Shown here: piece after piece, positions 1-15,035 of the stretch
How the letters are laid out: each line of letters opens with the position of its first letter
Numbering within the stretch: position 1 is the first letter of the stretch
Assembly: GCF_900090045.1 (NCBI RefSeq)
Contig: NC_041775.1
Location: 682,001 to 746,000 of the forward strand
From: Plasmodium malariae
Taxonomy: Eukaryota > Apicomplexa > Aconoidasida > Haemosporida > Plasmodiidae
DNA: 64,000 nucleotides
Direction: 5' to 3'
Notes under the pieces: generated by a model
Told to the model about the DNA's origin: nothing
What the model saw: the letters and a program-made list of their open reading frames with translations, nothing else
The model's database searches: none
Program-made: the position numbers and the translations under genes

Positions 1-36
<36 letters not shown>

Positions 37-1411
37 ACATAAAATGTTTATATCCTATTCAGAATTTTTTTTTTTTTTTTTTTATTTATTTTAAGTGGTA
101 AAAAATATTTCATTCAAAAAGAACACTAAAGGGATACTTATCATTGGCATGAAGTATGAACAGCATATTTGCAACGTTAGATAGAAATATGTAGTGCGGG
201 AGTATAACACGTATGTTTGAATGTATCTATTTTAAAATGCTTACAAGAATGATATTCCCCTCTTTCCATGGGAAGAATTAAAATATTTGTTCAGTACATT
301 TTTTATATTTAAAGGAACACAGGACAATTTTGTATCATTGATTGTGTTGCATTTAGTTGCGTTGAGTTTCTTTATTTTTTCACACTATTTTATTTTTCTT
401 CTCACGCTATTTTATTTTATTTTCAACATATTTTTACTTTTTTGTATGGAATTAGCATAGTCTCAATGATTAAATCGCCATTTTACAGTTTTAACAAAAA
501 TTCGTTGTTGGTTCAGTGCCTCAAGGGAGCATGCTTATATTACATTCCCCAAGATTTGGCAGTCATCGGAGCTTTCTTATATTACCAGCATAAAGTAAAA
601 TAGACGATAAGAGGATAACATAACAAAACAGACAAAAATGTGTAGTCACTTTATAGTCGCAAGTTAGGTCTATCGGACCATTCCCTTTTCCTTTACGGCA
701 TTATGCTGCTTCCTTTTTGGTACATATGAAGTACTTATAAGACATGGATATACAAATATAAAATTGTTTTCATTTGCTATTTTTTTTTTACAGAAAAATC
801 AACTTACAAATGGTAAGAGAATACGCGTAAAAAACTGCAATGAGTCAATAGATAATTTTTTAGTTAGAAAAAAATTAAACAGAGATGAAGTAAAAATACG
901 AAAGGCAAGAAATGTATATTCGATATCGTTCATATGAGGAGAAAAAAAAAAAAAAAATGGCTCGCTGCGCAAGGAGGTTAAGCGGGCAGATACGACCACG
1001 CATACACAAGGGAAACGACAAAGACATACATAATAATGCTGAAAAGAATACACAAAAGAAGGTTTATATGTATATATATATATATATATGCATACAATCG
1101 TACGTGCGTGGGGAAATGCTAGAGATTGCGTACGTACCCCCCCCTCCACCTTTTTAAAAAATAAATACGAAACAAAGCTTAGCGTGTTTAGCCCTTCTTT
1201 CCTTTATTTTGATTTCCTCGTTTGTTTTTCTTTTTTTCCTTCTTCTTAACTTCTTGGTGCACGAGAAATGATATGTAATCCCTTACGCGTTTATGCCATC
1301 CTCGGTACCTCATTATACATCTTCACAAAAAATTTCCACATATGTACATGTACACAAGTTACACAATTGTATATTTCCCTATTTACATGTACGTTCAAGT
1401 TAAAAAATTTT

Positions 1412-1444
<33 letters not shown>

Positions 1445-1521
1445 CAACTCATTTTTTTCCTCCAACTTTTTTCCGATAATTTTTTTTTTATCTTTTGAGC
1501 TTCCATGGCTTGCCGGAACAG
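1..1521. other. intergenic, AT-rich, no gene seen
   Basis: This stretch holds poly-T runs at 1-32, 67-83 and 1417-1444, a short (TA)n near 1069-1088 and scattered AT-rich sequence. The open frames crossing it are short and made of Phe/Ile/Tyr codons from the T-rich runs. It is downstream of the coatomer epsilon gene and probably includes its 3' untranslated region. I see no RNA gene or convincing exon. Confidence 0.6.
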
Positions 1522-3055
1522 CTAAAATTCTGCTACAAAATTATCAACCTCGTGGTCAATTTTCTTCAAAACAGTCAAACTGTGATGCGATGGGTAAAAA
1601 TTATATAGTTGATTTAAATACTCATTGGCTTCGTCTAACTCAAATAAATACAAAGAACATGTAACTAAATTAAAAATTATATCGGCATTGCAAATTTTAC
1701 TTTTCATGGAATTTTTTAAAATCTCTTTTGCATCATTAAACTCATAATTTAAAATATTAGATACCCCTTTACCATTCAAAATAACAGCTGATATATCATT
1801 GACGACGGAAGTATAGAGAGATTCTAAATCATCAAAAATTAAAAAAGACTCTTTATTATTATCATTATATAAATAAAAAATAGCTAGAACAATTTTTATA
1901 ATCGGTATTTCATCATTCATTTTTAAGTAATCATCAATCATTTCTTTAACTAAATCGTTTCTATTTATACTAAATAAAAAAAAAAATTTTGCCGCCTTTA
2001 TTTCAATATTATCGTCATTTAATAAATCAAAACATTCATCCATCAAATCATGCTCAAAAAGTATTCTACTTTTTAATATAGTGCTATTGGTTGATGACGT
2101 TTTTATTTTTTTTATTTCTGTTAACACGTCTTCTTTTTCGTCTAAATAATAATATTTGTAATATAAATACAACAAATATAAATTTTCCTCTTTTGAATTT
2201 CTTAAGTTTAAAATTAAATTATTGTTCATATTATTAATCATATAAATTTGATATATGTACTCCGCTGCTTGCATTTTTTCTTCTTCTCCCAAGTGCTCGT
2301 AGGTCTTCAGGCAGTAGTTGTTAAACCCTGCGTAAAAGTAGTCTCGAATCTAAGAAAAATAGACAAAAAAAAAAAAAATATATTTGTATATATATATATA
2401 TATATATATACGTAGCATTACAAATAACTGCGAACATACATACGGATGAGAAACAAAATATTTTTATGATTGCTCATATGGCATGCACACGAAAACGCAT
2501 CCATACATGTTCTACTAATAGCATGAAAAAATATTATCATATATATAACTACTACGAGCTGCACACCATTATGATGGGATGCAAAACATTAAGGCATTTT
2601 AACACATACAAACACATATACATAACATATACGTTACATGTATAGAAAAAACTACTCAAAGAGATTCATGCTCACGAACAAAAGAGCGCTCTTTTCTTTT
2701 CTTTTCTTTTTTTGTAATGCTTACAACACAAATTTACATCATTGTAATGCAGTCATTTACGAAGATACAACCCACACCATGGGAAATACGCGCTTCTTCT
2801 TCGTTTTGATTTATACGTGCATTATACATGTGTACACATAAATTTATACATACATATACATGCATCCGCATACATATATATACATATACGCTCATGTAAC
2901 AATATTATGTACACAAATGCCCATGCCCACGTGCAGCACTCCCTTTTCACATATCGGTTCCACGCTTGCGAAAAATGATGGTATAAATTTCTTAACATAA
3001 TTCTTCGCTCATTTCAAGGATGAAATATGTTTCCTACCTGCAATGCACCATCCAT
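1522..3055 (-). CDS. COPE: coatomer subunit epsilon (COPI coat)
   Basis: This is the epsilon subunit of the COPI coat, which works with alpha-COP in retrograde Golgi-to-ER vesicles. The main exon is 1522-2349. Its last 90 residues follow the family pattern: ILNGKGVSNILNYEF, then a TPR-like helical stretch, then LNQLYNFYPSHHSL and the ending DHEVDNFVAEF, like the human ending FDRLVLQY. Upstream in frame it reads IRDYFYAGFNNYCLKTYE, matching the family's N-terminal F-Y-x-G-x-Y-x-x-C block. That stretch is bounded by a cttag acceptor, so an upstream exon is needed. The best candidate is an 18-base exon at 3038-3055 (MDGALQ, then GTAGG), giving a 688-base intron in phase 0 and a protein of about 281 residues, against 308 in human. 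The main exon is firm; the first exon is inferred from splice signals alone. Confidence 0.85.
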
Positions 3056-3974
3056 TGTACAGATAATGTAAACGATAAGGAATGAGGGGATAAAAGAAGT
3101 ACGAAAGGGTAGGATAACGTACAAACGGGTACGATCAGATACGAAAAGATACGACAAAAAGATCTTGGTCGAAATAGCGTAAAAAATGAAATGAAAAAAC
3201 GTTCGATAATAACGAGTACACGCAAAAATGGAAAACTCAAATGCAAATTAATTGCGAAGCTCAACTGCTAAAGAAATATACTATGATTTAAATATATGCG
3301 AAACTGCTCATGCATATATTTCCTTTAATCTTATCAAAACATACTTTTATAAATACAAAGAAAGAGCTGTTTTAACAAAAAAAAAATTAATTAAACAAAT
3401 AAATATCTCATTGAAACAAAATTTTCTTTTTTTTTTTTTTTCTTTTTTTTCTTAGTTATGTATTATACAAAATAGAGAAAGGTGTAAATAACGACACAAA
3501 AAAGTTTATTCACTACGACGTACTAATATAATAATAAAAGTAAATTTTCCTTTTTAGAATAATTTTTTCTTTCCCCTACTACTGCACAGTATCGTTGATC
3601 AAATATATATAAATTTTTCAGAACAATGAAATATTACATCCCTGCTTATTTTTTAATCTCCATGCCTTATTTAATATAATTTGTAAATGTACGTATGCTT
3701 ATGTATGCTACGTATGTGTGTACGTAACGTATGCATGTATATATGTGCATGTGCTGAGGTGTACCTGTATGCATTACGCAAGTACATATTTTTCGCTGTT
3801 CTTGTATATGTACATAGCTCATATGGCCAACAAAGCACTTCATTCTTTTACATAAAAAATTGTATTTTTTATTATCATGTTAAAAAAAAAAAAAAAAAAA
3901 AAATCAACAAAAGGGTAAATAAAAAAGGGGCTGGCAATGGTAAAAATACGTATATACATAATACACACACATAC

Positions 3975-4019
<45 letters not shown>

Positions 4020-4347
4020 ACAAATATAATGTATATACATGGACATGTTCGTGTGTACATGTGTAAATTAAAATTGAGCGAATGAATAAATACGAAAATT
4101 TGTGAATATGCAATGCAAAAAATTAAAAATGTACGAAGAAATATGGTAAAAAAAATGAAGCATTAGTAATATAATAAAAAATAATACAAAAACATCAAGG
4201 TATTATTCTTTAAAAAATTATTACCTCCCATTGTGATATTATATATATATATATATATCACAATAATATTCAAATGAAAAAAAAAAAAAAAAAAAAAAAA
4301 AAGAATTATATACACGTTGTCATTTCTTCCCTTTTTCTTTTCCTCTT
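3056..4347. other. intergenic, repeats and homopolymers
   Basis: The region lies between the start of coatomer epsilon and the stop of the UBX gene (both minus). It contains poly-T (3425-3440), poly-A (3881-3902 and 4277-4301), a catacata/(TA)n microsatellite at 3960-4016 and (TA)n at 4240-4258. No exon was recognised. The promoter of the coatomer gene should lie in its left part. Confidence 0.55.
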
Positions 4348-5625
4348 TTACGATGTCAACTTTTGCGTAATAATAGTGTCCAACAATTTTACACTTTCCA
4401 ATGTTTTTTCATTTCTTTCTATTAACTTAAGAGGAAAGTCAAAAGAGAGTGAAAAATTAAAAGGTGTGTAACTATATACAAATTGAAATAAATCCTCGAC
4501 TGTATGATGATGATTAAATTTTTGAGTAATTTTTTTCCCATTATATAATCTAATATGTAATGTTGTTACAGGTTTACTGTCATCTACGTTTATTTCTTTA
4601 ATATCGTTTGTAGATGAGGACAATATTTTATTTATTTCTTCTTCACTCATACTTGCTCTATTAGCAGCTCCTAATTTTACACCTTGCCCTTTATATAATA
4701 CATCATCCCCTTTTCCTTTTGGATTGCTATATATTTGATTACTTTTATCTTTAATAGCAACATTCATTGTTTTATCCTTTCCTGATAATTCTTTAGGTAA
4801 TATACCTGCTTCAATATTCTCCATAAATTTTTTATTTTCCTCTATTTCTAAATCACGAAATTCCCCATCATCTACTATAAATCCATTTTTATATAATGTT
4901 ATATGTCTACAATTTTCTGGTAATTTTGAACTAAAAAAACTTTGAACTAAATCATCGTCCGAGTTTTCCACTTCTAACCCACTGTTCTGACCTCCTGTGT
5001 AATGTGCAACTCGTTCTTTATTTTTCTTTTCATCTTTTCTTAAATCGCTCAGAGATCTGTGCAGGCAAAAGATGGGAAAATAAAAAAAAATAATAAATAA
5101 ATAAAAAAATAAAATAAAAAAACAAAAAAATAAAAAAATAAAAAAATAAAAAAATAAAAAAAAAATAATAATTTTCTGCCAGTTTTTTATGTACACGTTA
5201 ATGTGTTTACATATATGCAAATGTACATATATACACATATACGTCGAACAACTGCGCGGTTCTGCGTGAAAAATACACACAGATGGGAATGCATTTCTTA
5301 TTAAAAATGACTTGTTATGCTAATCGTAACACGAAACAAGCGTTACACTCATTTACATTTTGCTTTAATTCGACAAAAGCAACATGCTGCTAAAAATTTA
5401 TATATAATTTCTCTTAGCTTTATTTTATAAGAACAGTTATTTATGTACACATACGCATACCCACATACACATACACATACACACACACATAAAGCATAAA
5501 ACAATATGTACCCTTTTTATTATTCTCTTTTCGTTTTTTATAAATCATATGTTTATATTACCCCTCAATTTGGCATTAATGCGTGCCTTTTCGAAAGAAA
5601 AATTGGGCACAAATATGTACATGTA

Positions 5626-5671
<46 letters not shown>

Positions 5672-5911
5672 ACATTTGTAAACTACAAAAGTACACATTT
5701 GTACACCAATGTATATGTTAAATTAGTACGTTCATGTAATATACATAAATATGCACATACATATATACAAAACACACCACAACTTTAACTTAAAAAAACA
5801 TAACTGCATTCCTTTTGAAAAGGAATAGTAAATGTTACGTATATTACTGCAGTCATCATGCTAATATAATTGTGTGTACATTATGAATATGTTATACCTT
5901 ATGTTCGACAT
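4348..5911 (-). CDS. SEP-UBX domain cofactor of p97/CDC48 (p47/Shp1-like)
   Basis: This is a ubiquitin-regulatory cofactor of the AAA ATPase p97/Cdc48. Exon 2 is 4348-5056; exon 1 is only 14 bases, 5898-5911 (ATG TCG AAC ATA AG then GTATAAC). They join in phase 2 across an 841-base intron to give MSNIRSLSDLRKDE, the expected start of the family before its SEP domain, and a protein of 240 residues. The SEP domain covers roughly residues 45-110 (HITLYKNGFIVDDGEFRDLE). The UBX fold is the last 80 residues (TTLHIRLYNGKKITQKFNH, ending in LLDTIITQKLTS). An N-terminal UBA domain, present in human p47, is absent, so it is closer to UBXN2A-type proteins. From memory the P. falciparum neighbour of plasmepsin X is annotated as a ubiquitin regulatory protein, which agrees. 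The intron is T-rich and holds a (TAAAAAA)n-type repeat near 5090-5165. Confidence 0.9.
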
Positions 5912-6266
5912 GGTGCCAAAATTTTACTTAATTTCCTGCTTATTTAACTTTAAGAAATTTTGCGTTAATTTTTCAACAGCTATATTGAAAACTAGTTAAT
6001 ATTTTCACAAAAAATATATTATTTTTACAAAGATAATTGTTCTTCCTTAAATGGATTTAATTTATCTTCGCTCCTTTATACACTCACTTATGTATATATA
6101 TGTACATACGTAAATATATGTACATACGTATATATATGTACATACGTACGTATAATACGATACAATATTTTTTATCATATAAAATTTAAACATCATTTAA
6201 CATTTTTGAAAATAAATTGATGTACCTAAAGAGGCAATGAAATTCAAGCAAAACCCTATGCTTGTA

Positions 6267-6298
<32 letters not shown>

Positions 6299-6351
6299 TA
6301 TGTATCACTTTTGTTTGTTTTTTTCCCCTTTTATGGAAACAATTGAAAATT

Positions 6352-6612
6352 CAAATTTTTATTTTCTTTTTTTTTACCTTTTTTTTTTCTATTTTTTTCC
6401 TATTTTTTTCTATTTTTTTCTATTTTTTTCCTCTTTTTACCTTTTTTTTTTCTATTTTTTCCTATTTTTTTTCCTTTTTTTTTTCCTTTTTTTTTTTTTT
6501 TCCTTTTTTTTTCCTTTCTTTTTTTCCTTTTTTTTTTTTTTTTTTTTCTTTTTTTTTTTCCTTTCTTTTTCCTTTCTTTTTTTCCTATTTTTTTTTCCTT
6601 TTTTTTCCTATT
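6352..6612. repeat. T-rich polypyrimidine tract with C/CC/TA interruptions
   Basis: About 260 bases of almost pure pyrimidine on the plus strand, made of T(5-17) blocks separated by CC, C or CTA. All three forward frames read as Phe-rich open frames, which is an artefact of composition. Confidence 0.85.
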
Positions 6613-6777
6613 TTACTTATACATACATCAAATGTACATAAATATTTATTTACATGTACATACGTGTATATATCAGTGCAAATTAATAGAAACCAAAAAT
6701 TAGTAAAATCGTACGTGGAAAAAATTGCTCAATTCGCACTTACTAAAAAATTTTGAGTATTGCAATGCTTTATCTTT

Positions 6778-6912
6778 AACATATATGTTTTTATCTTTAA
6801 TATATATTTTTTTATCTTTAACATATATTTTTTTATCTTTAATATATATTTTTTTATCATTAATATATATTTTTTTATCATTAATATATATTTTTTTATC
6901 TTTAACATACAT
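6778..6912. repeat. tandem repeat, ~21 bp, about 6 copies
   Basis: The unit is roughly tttaatatatatttttttat plus one base, with single-base variants (catt/ctttaa). Since 21 is a multiple of three, Ile/Phe- and Lys/Asp-type frames stay open on both strands. Confidence 0.85.
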
Positions 6913-7467
6913 TTATTTTGTATATTTAAAAAAATACACAATGGTACCGCAATTTAGATCAACACAAGTATTTTTATGTAACATTATTTTTATGCACGAT
7001 TAAAACCATTCTTCAAAAGGCGGGAAGAGTATTGTAGTACATGTAGAAAAATTAAAAGCTTAGTTTTGTTGTTTACTTTTTGAAATTTACTCTCTCATAG
7101 GAATTTAAAAAATTGTCTTAACTTGTACATGTACGTATATATGTAAATATATATGTACGTATATATAACACACATATATAAGCACGTATATGTAACACAT
7201 GTATATATGCGCGTATATGTAACACATGTATATATTTGTGTATATTAAGTTTTAACTTTTCCCCCGCCAATGGCTGTAATATTTCAAGGAAAATTTGTAA
7301 TGCTCTATATCTTTGGCGGAGAATGTTCATAAGGTGTAGTACTAACTTTTTCAACAGTTCAAAAGAAAAAAAAAAAATTAATGAACACTTGAACGAGTGA
7401 ACAAATATATAAATACTAATACTGTAAAATTATATTTTACGAGTTTTACGCTTTTTTCCTCTCTCCT

Positions 7468-7567
7468 GTTTTTCCCGTTTTTTCCCGTTTTTTCCCGTTT
7501 TTCCCGTTTTTCCCGTTTTTCCCGTTTTTCCCGTTTTTCCCGTTTTTTCCCGTTTTTTCCCGTTTTT
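7468..7567. repeat. minisatellite of 9-10 bp (ttttcccgt-type), about 11 copies
   Basis: Copies of tttcccgtt with T-run length 4 to 6 follow one another. The unit is unusually GC-rich for this sequence and strand-asymmetric (C on plus, G on minus). Confidence 0.9.
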
Positions 7568-8011
7568 TCTACAAAATTAATCAATGCGAGCAAAAGGAGC
7601 CATAAATTAGGAATTTACGAAAATTCTCCATGGCACATTTCACATGTCACTTTTTTTTATTTTTACATAATTAATGTTTTCTACATAGAATTTAAATACA
7701 TTTAGGTAAAGTGAAAGAGTACAAATCGATAAGAAATTAGATAACTATTTGTAGACATATATTAAAAGGTTCACTTGATAAATGCGAAAATAGAAATTAT
7801 GAAAATTTTAAAGTTTGTTCCCATAATGTCGTTTTTTATGAGAATAAAAAAAAAAAAAAATGAACTTTTCAAAATAGTGAACTAATAAATTAAAATTCCA
7901 ATTACACACACTTTTTTAAGAACTATCAAAAGGAAAAATTCACTTTAAAAATATGCAGAACTGAGAATATACATAATATAAGCGCAAACGTATTTTATGT
8001 TTACTTAAATG

Positions 8012-8079
<68 letters not shown>

Positions 8080-8840
8080 GTATGTGCATATATATGTGTA
8101 TATTTTTTTTTTTTTTTTTTTTTTTTTTGGCTAGTTACACCGTGGGGAAAAGGCATTCTCAAAAAAATAGCCAAATTTTACTTTGAACTTCATTTTTTTT
8201 TTTTTTTTTTTTTTTCTTATATATATTAGTGTACATATATCAGTAGAAGGAAAAAAAAAAAAAAAAAAAAAAAAACATCTTTTTTTTTCCTTGACGAGTT
8301 ATGTATAGATATATTTTTTAACTACAATAGGATTTATAAACATGATAAATTTTCCTTAATTTTTCATATGTAGGAGAATTGTGTGTTAAGAAGTGTTGTT
8401 GAACACAAGTGAAAAACATTTTGTGCTTTTTTTTCTTTTTTTTTGTTTATTTTATTTTTTTTGCATCGAATAATAAATATGTGCTTAGAAACGCTATTTA
8501 CATAAATACAAAAATTTCACTATTCGATTTGTGAAATTTTTTTTCTCCACATATTTCCTTATTTAACTGAACGTTGTGTATTTTCAAAATAAAGACCATC
8601 TGTATATTTGAAATTTATGAATTTGCATTTTCCAGACGTGTTAACTATTTTTTTTCTAGTTTTTTTTTTTTTTTTTTTTTGTTCTTTCTGCGATTTTTGA
8701 GCTATTTGTGCTTTTTTTGGTTTTGTTTAGTTTTGTTTTTTTTTCCTTTTTTTTCGTTTTAATCAGCTAAAATAATCAAAAAGCTCAATTTTTAAGTCAC
8801 AATGAGCTGAACAGATCATGCAAAAAAAAAAAAAAAAAAA

Positions 8841-8875
<35 letters not shown>

Positions 8876-9620
8876 CATGTATACATAGGTACTTACGTTT
8901 ATAATTACACATCAGTGAAATGCAGGTTTCATGATGCGTTACAACTAATGTATAAACAAATTAACAACATCAGAAAAAATCCAAACTATTTTTTTTAAAA
9001 TGTAGAAATCATGGAATTACGTTATATTTAACTTTATGATGAATTTATTTATACTAATGGTGTCTATTACATGTCACCATGAAATTTAGCTAACCATTTT
9101 CTCTATTTTCACTCCATTCCTTACTTTGTTTTCTTCTTTTTCTTTTTCTTTTTCTTTTTCCTTTTTTTTTTTTTTTTTTTTTTTATTATTATCATTTCAT
9201 ATTTTTTGCTCAAGTTTATGAACATTTTAACTGGCATTTTTGGAAACTTATACACGAAACGAACAAGTAGTAACTAAGCCAAATATTATGTGCAAGCTTT
9301 TTTAACATGTTTTAAAAATAAAAAAGTGTCCAACTTTTGCCCTTAAAGACAATTGCAAAATTATGCATTTATATATACATATATATATTTCATAAACTGC
9401 ATGAGTTTTCCAAATGCTGCTAAACTTTTTGTTGTTTTATGTGATTGAAGTGTTGTGGTACTCATTTTTAGACTTGTTTATTTATTTTTTTTTTTTTTCC
9501 CAAAAATTCATGTGGAAAGAGAAAATTTACAAAAACTTTTACACAACAGTGAGACGTTTACTTAGCTAGAATTTTTTTTTCGAGAATTAGAAAAAAAAAA
9601 AATATTTCCGTCTCCTACTC

Positions 9621-9724
<104 letters not shown>

Positions 9725-9935
9725 TTATTTTATTTTTTTTTATTTTTTTTTATTTTATTTTTTTTACATTAACCACGACTTGTTCTCATGTAGTCCAGGT
9801 TCCTACAAAATAAAAAAAAAAAAAATATATAAAAACAAAAGGAGAACAAAGCAAATAAAAGAAAATAAAACTAATTAAAATTAAGTATAATAAAGCAGTT
9901 CAATATATAGCAAAAATAACGAAACCGCAATATAG

Positions 9936-11867
<1,932 letters not shown>

Positions 11868-12661
11868 CAGAACTAGCGCAGATGGAACTGCAGAAGGGGC
11901 AGCACAATTAAGATAGCACGAAAGGGGATGATACTATTAGTGTGCACAATGGATGCGCTTTTGAGTGCGCGCTGGAATATACATGGGATTATATGTATGC
12001 CAACTTGTCCAGTAAAGCAGTGTATACAGCGTGGTAATCTTGTGCGTTATTGCATTTATTTTATTAAACATATTTTGAAAAGAAACTAACACTGAAGGGA
12101 AGGTACACCCAAAAAGGAAGCATATTTTAATCAATCAGACGTGAATACTATGAGCATAAATCGGGGAATAAATCGGTGCGTACATGTTCAGGTACGCCTA
12201 TATAAGCGGAAGGAGGGAACGACTACAAATAATAAAACATTATCATCATATACAAATATATACATGGGAAGAGCGAGACTCGTGTTGAGGAAACGTGAAG
12301 GGTGTTAGAACATGCATTATAAAGAGGGCATAATATATGCGTCATTTGTTTTTGTAAAATTGAAAAAGAGAAGAAAGAAGGGGCATGGAAAGCATTTGAA
12401 TCGTCTGAAAGGGGGAAGGGTGGGGGAGAATTTCTTTTCCGATCCGTATGCTTGCTCGCGTACGCTTATGTTTCTTTACCTATTGATCCGTTTACACACT
12501 CTTCTATGTATTACTTTCCTTTTTTTCGTTTACCATTAAAGTGAAATTCTCTGCATTCCTAAATACAAATCGTCCATTTATGTTTAGCATTCTGCAACTT
12601 GCCCTTTTCCCCCCTTCATAATCCTGTGATTATGGAATATGTTTACTCCTACATATATACG

Positions 12662-12693
<32 letters not shown>

Positions 12694-12840
12694 GGTATAA
12701 GCAGTATGCATATATTACGTATATACGTAACCTTATTATTAATTTTTCTATTTAGCCTCATTTTGTTGATGTCACCTACCCTTGATTCATCCTTCCTTAC
12801 ACTTCACCATCTTATTAATGTTTCTTATAACCCTATTTTA

Positions 12841-13030
12841 TTTATTCGGTTATTTATTCGGTTATTTATTTGGTTATTTATTCGGTTATTTATTCTCATA
12901 TCTATTTGGTTATTTATTCTCATATCTATTCGGTTATTTATTCTCATATCTATTCGGTTATTTATTCTCATATCTATTCGGTTATTTATTCTCATATCTA
13001 TTCGGTTATTTATTCTCATATCTATTCGCC
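12841..13030. repeat. 24-bp tandem repeat, about 6 copies plus 12-bp half units
   Basis: The array begins with 12-base units (ttcggttattta) and then alternates with tattctcatatc to form 24-base units. Both lengths are multiples of three, so Ile/Phe/Leu-rich frames stay open on both strands. I regard it as non-coding. Confidence 0.88.
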
Positions 13031-13949
13031 TATTTATTTATTTTCCTTCAACGTTTGTTAAATGCAAATGAAACGAACCATTTAATTAAACTGAATTTTT
13101 TTTTTTTTTTTTTTTTTTTTAAATATCTACTAAAAATGTAAAAATTATTCCAAATTGGTTTGGAAAATGTACAGGGTGCTTCGTCTGTATGGGGCATTTT
13201 ATATATACTTATTAAAATATATTTGTACTTACACATGTGTGCGTACATATATATATGTGTATATACATATATATGTGTATGCCCTGATGACCATGTTAAA
13301 AGATGCATAAGCTGCGGCTTACGTAACGGCAGTCAGTGTTTTATCTTCTTTGAAGTTTTTCCTTTTTTTTTATAACCCTTATTAGGCCATGAAAATAGGA
13401 GTATATATTATAATTTTATAATATTTTTATTAAGTATAATTCTTCACACACAAAAAAAATTGACGAAATGAGGAAATAACGAAATAACGAAATGGCGAAA
13501 TTGCGAAATTGCAAAATTGCGAAATTGCGAAATAAATTTACGCAAAATGAAACGATTAAACCAAAAGACATATATTACATTTCGTAAAAAAAATTAGAAG
13601 ACCAACTGGAGGTAATCTGTTGTAACAATACGTGTCCAAGCACAAATATAGGACAGTTTTTTCTATTATCAAAAAATGCGTAAAAAAAAAATAAATCATA
13701 TAGCAAAAATGGCTAGAAAAAAAAAAAAAATAATAATAATAATAATAATAAAAATAACAAATAAATGAATAAATAAGTAAATAAGTAAATAAATTTATAA
13801 ATATGTATCAAATAAATGTATGCATAAACAAAGTTGCATGCGGGGGAGGGGAAACATATGAGTTTGTAACTAATGAGTTATTACGCGATTTCATATGCGA
13901 CATTTTACGCACATTTTTGCCTATATTTTTGTGCGCATTTATGTTTTAG

Positions 13950-14107
13950 CGTTTTAACCTCTTAACGTTTTAACCTCTTAACGTTTTAACCTCTTAACGT
14001 TTTAACCTCTTAACGTTTTAACCTCTTAACGTTTTAACCTCTTAACGTTTTAACCTCTCAACGTTTTAACCTCTCAACGTTTTAACCTCTTAACGTTTTA
14101 ACGTCTT
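13950..14107. repeat. 16-bp tandem repeat (gttttaacctcttaac), about 10 copies
   Basis: Near-perfect copies with a single t-to-c variant in two units. The unit carries gtt...aac at its ends, so each junction forms the short palindrome gttaac-like aacgtt. The array ends about 130 bases before the stop codon of the AP-3 delta gene, on its 3' side. Confidence 0.92.
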
Positions 14108-14240
14108 CATGTATTTATGTCTTAACTATTTTGTGCTTTTTTTTTTCTTTTTTTTCTTTTTTTTCTTTTTCTTCCTTTCGCGTCAAACGTATGTCCCGCT
14201 TCCGATTAAACATTCGACTGCTCACCCGTTCATTCGCTTA

Positions 14241-14528
14241 TCATTGCAAAAAGAGATGATCTATTTTCAATTTTTGCGAAAAAAGTTTGATTATGTAGAA
14301 GTCCAAAAGGTCCAGCACATGTGTACATTCCTCTTCAGAGTCATTCAACACTTTTATTTTCGCATCAACATCGTAAAAACAAAAACCGCCTTTTTCTTCT
14401 TTTAGCTTATGTTCCAGGTTTATCAGTATTATCACTATGTCTGGAAAATGAACATGATAACAGTACAAAAAAAATAAAATAAAATAATAATAATAATAAT
14501 ATAAATTTATATAAATATAAATAAATAA

Positions 14529-14575
<47 letters not shown>

Positions 14576-14986
14576 TATTTTTTTTTCCATGGTATGAAAA
14601 CACACATATGCATGCCGTATACGGAACAATAAAAGTAGCTTGGATGAAATGACGTAGACTATAGGATAAATTATAACTAATACGTAAGGTGGGTATACCT
14701 TGTGAAATACTTCTGAACATGCAATTTTTTGCGCAATAGATTACACGAAAATTATCCAATTTATTATTCGTTTGCAAATTAAAAAATATATTCTTCATGT
14801 TAAAAAAGAAAATATTTAAATACTCTGACAGAAATACAAACGCGCTGAAGAGAAATTTGTTTATAGATTCCTTCTCTTTCAACTTAATCTCATAAGGGAC
14901 TTTCTTCATTCTTCCTTTTTTCTTATCAACCTGAAGGAAGGGGAAGCACATGTACATGTGCGTGTAGGTATGCATGAGTGTGTTTG

Positions 14987-15035
<49 letters not shown>

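Larger units (their letters stand above)
11868..14240. other. convergent intergenic region, plasmepsin X / AP-3 delta
   Basis: The two flanking genes end towards each other, so this holds two 3' ends. The left 700 bases are less AT-rich but contain no long frame or clear exon. Then come (TA)n (12662-12694), a 24-base minisatellite (12841-13030), poly-T (13099-13121), a gaaattgc-type short repeat (13470-13535) and a 16-base minisatellite (13950-14107). No gene was recognised. Confidence 0.55.

Noticed and set aside
6237..6756. Two long Phe-rich frames on plus
   Set aside because: They are produced by the T-rich pyrimidine tract and have no protein-like variety.
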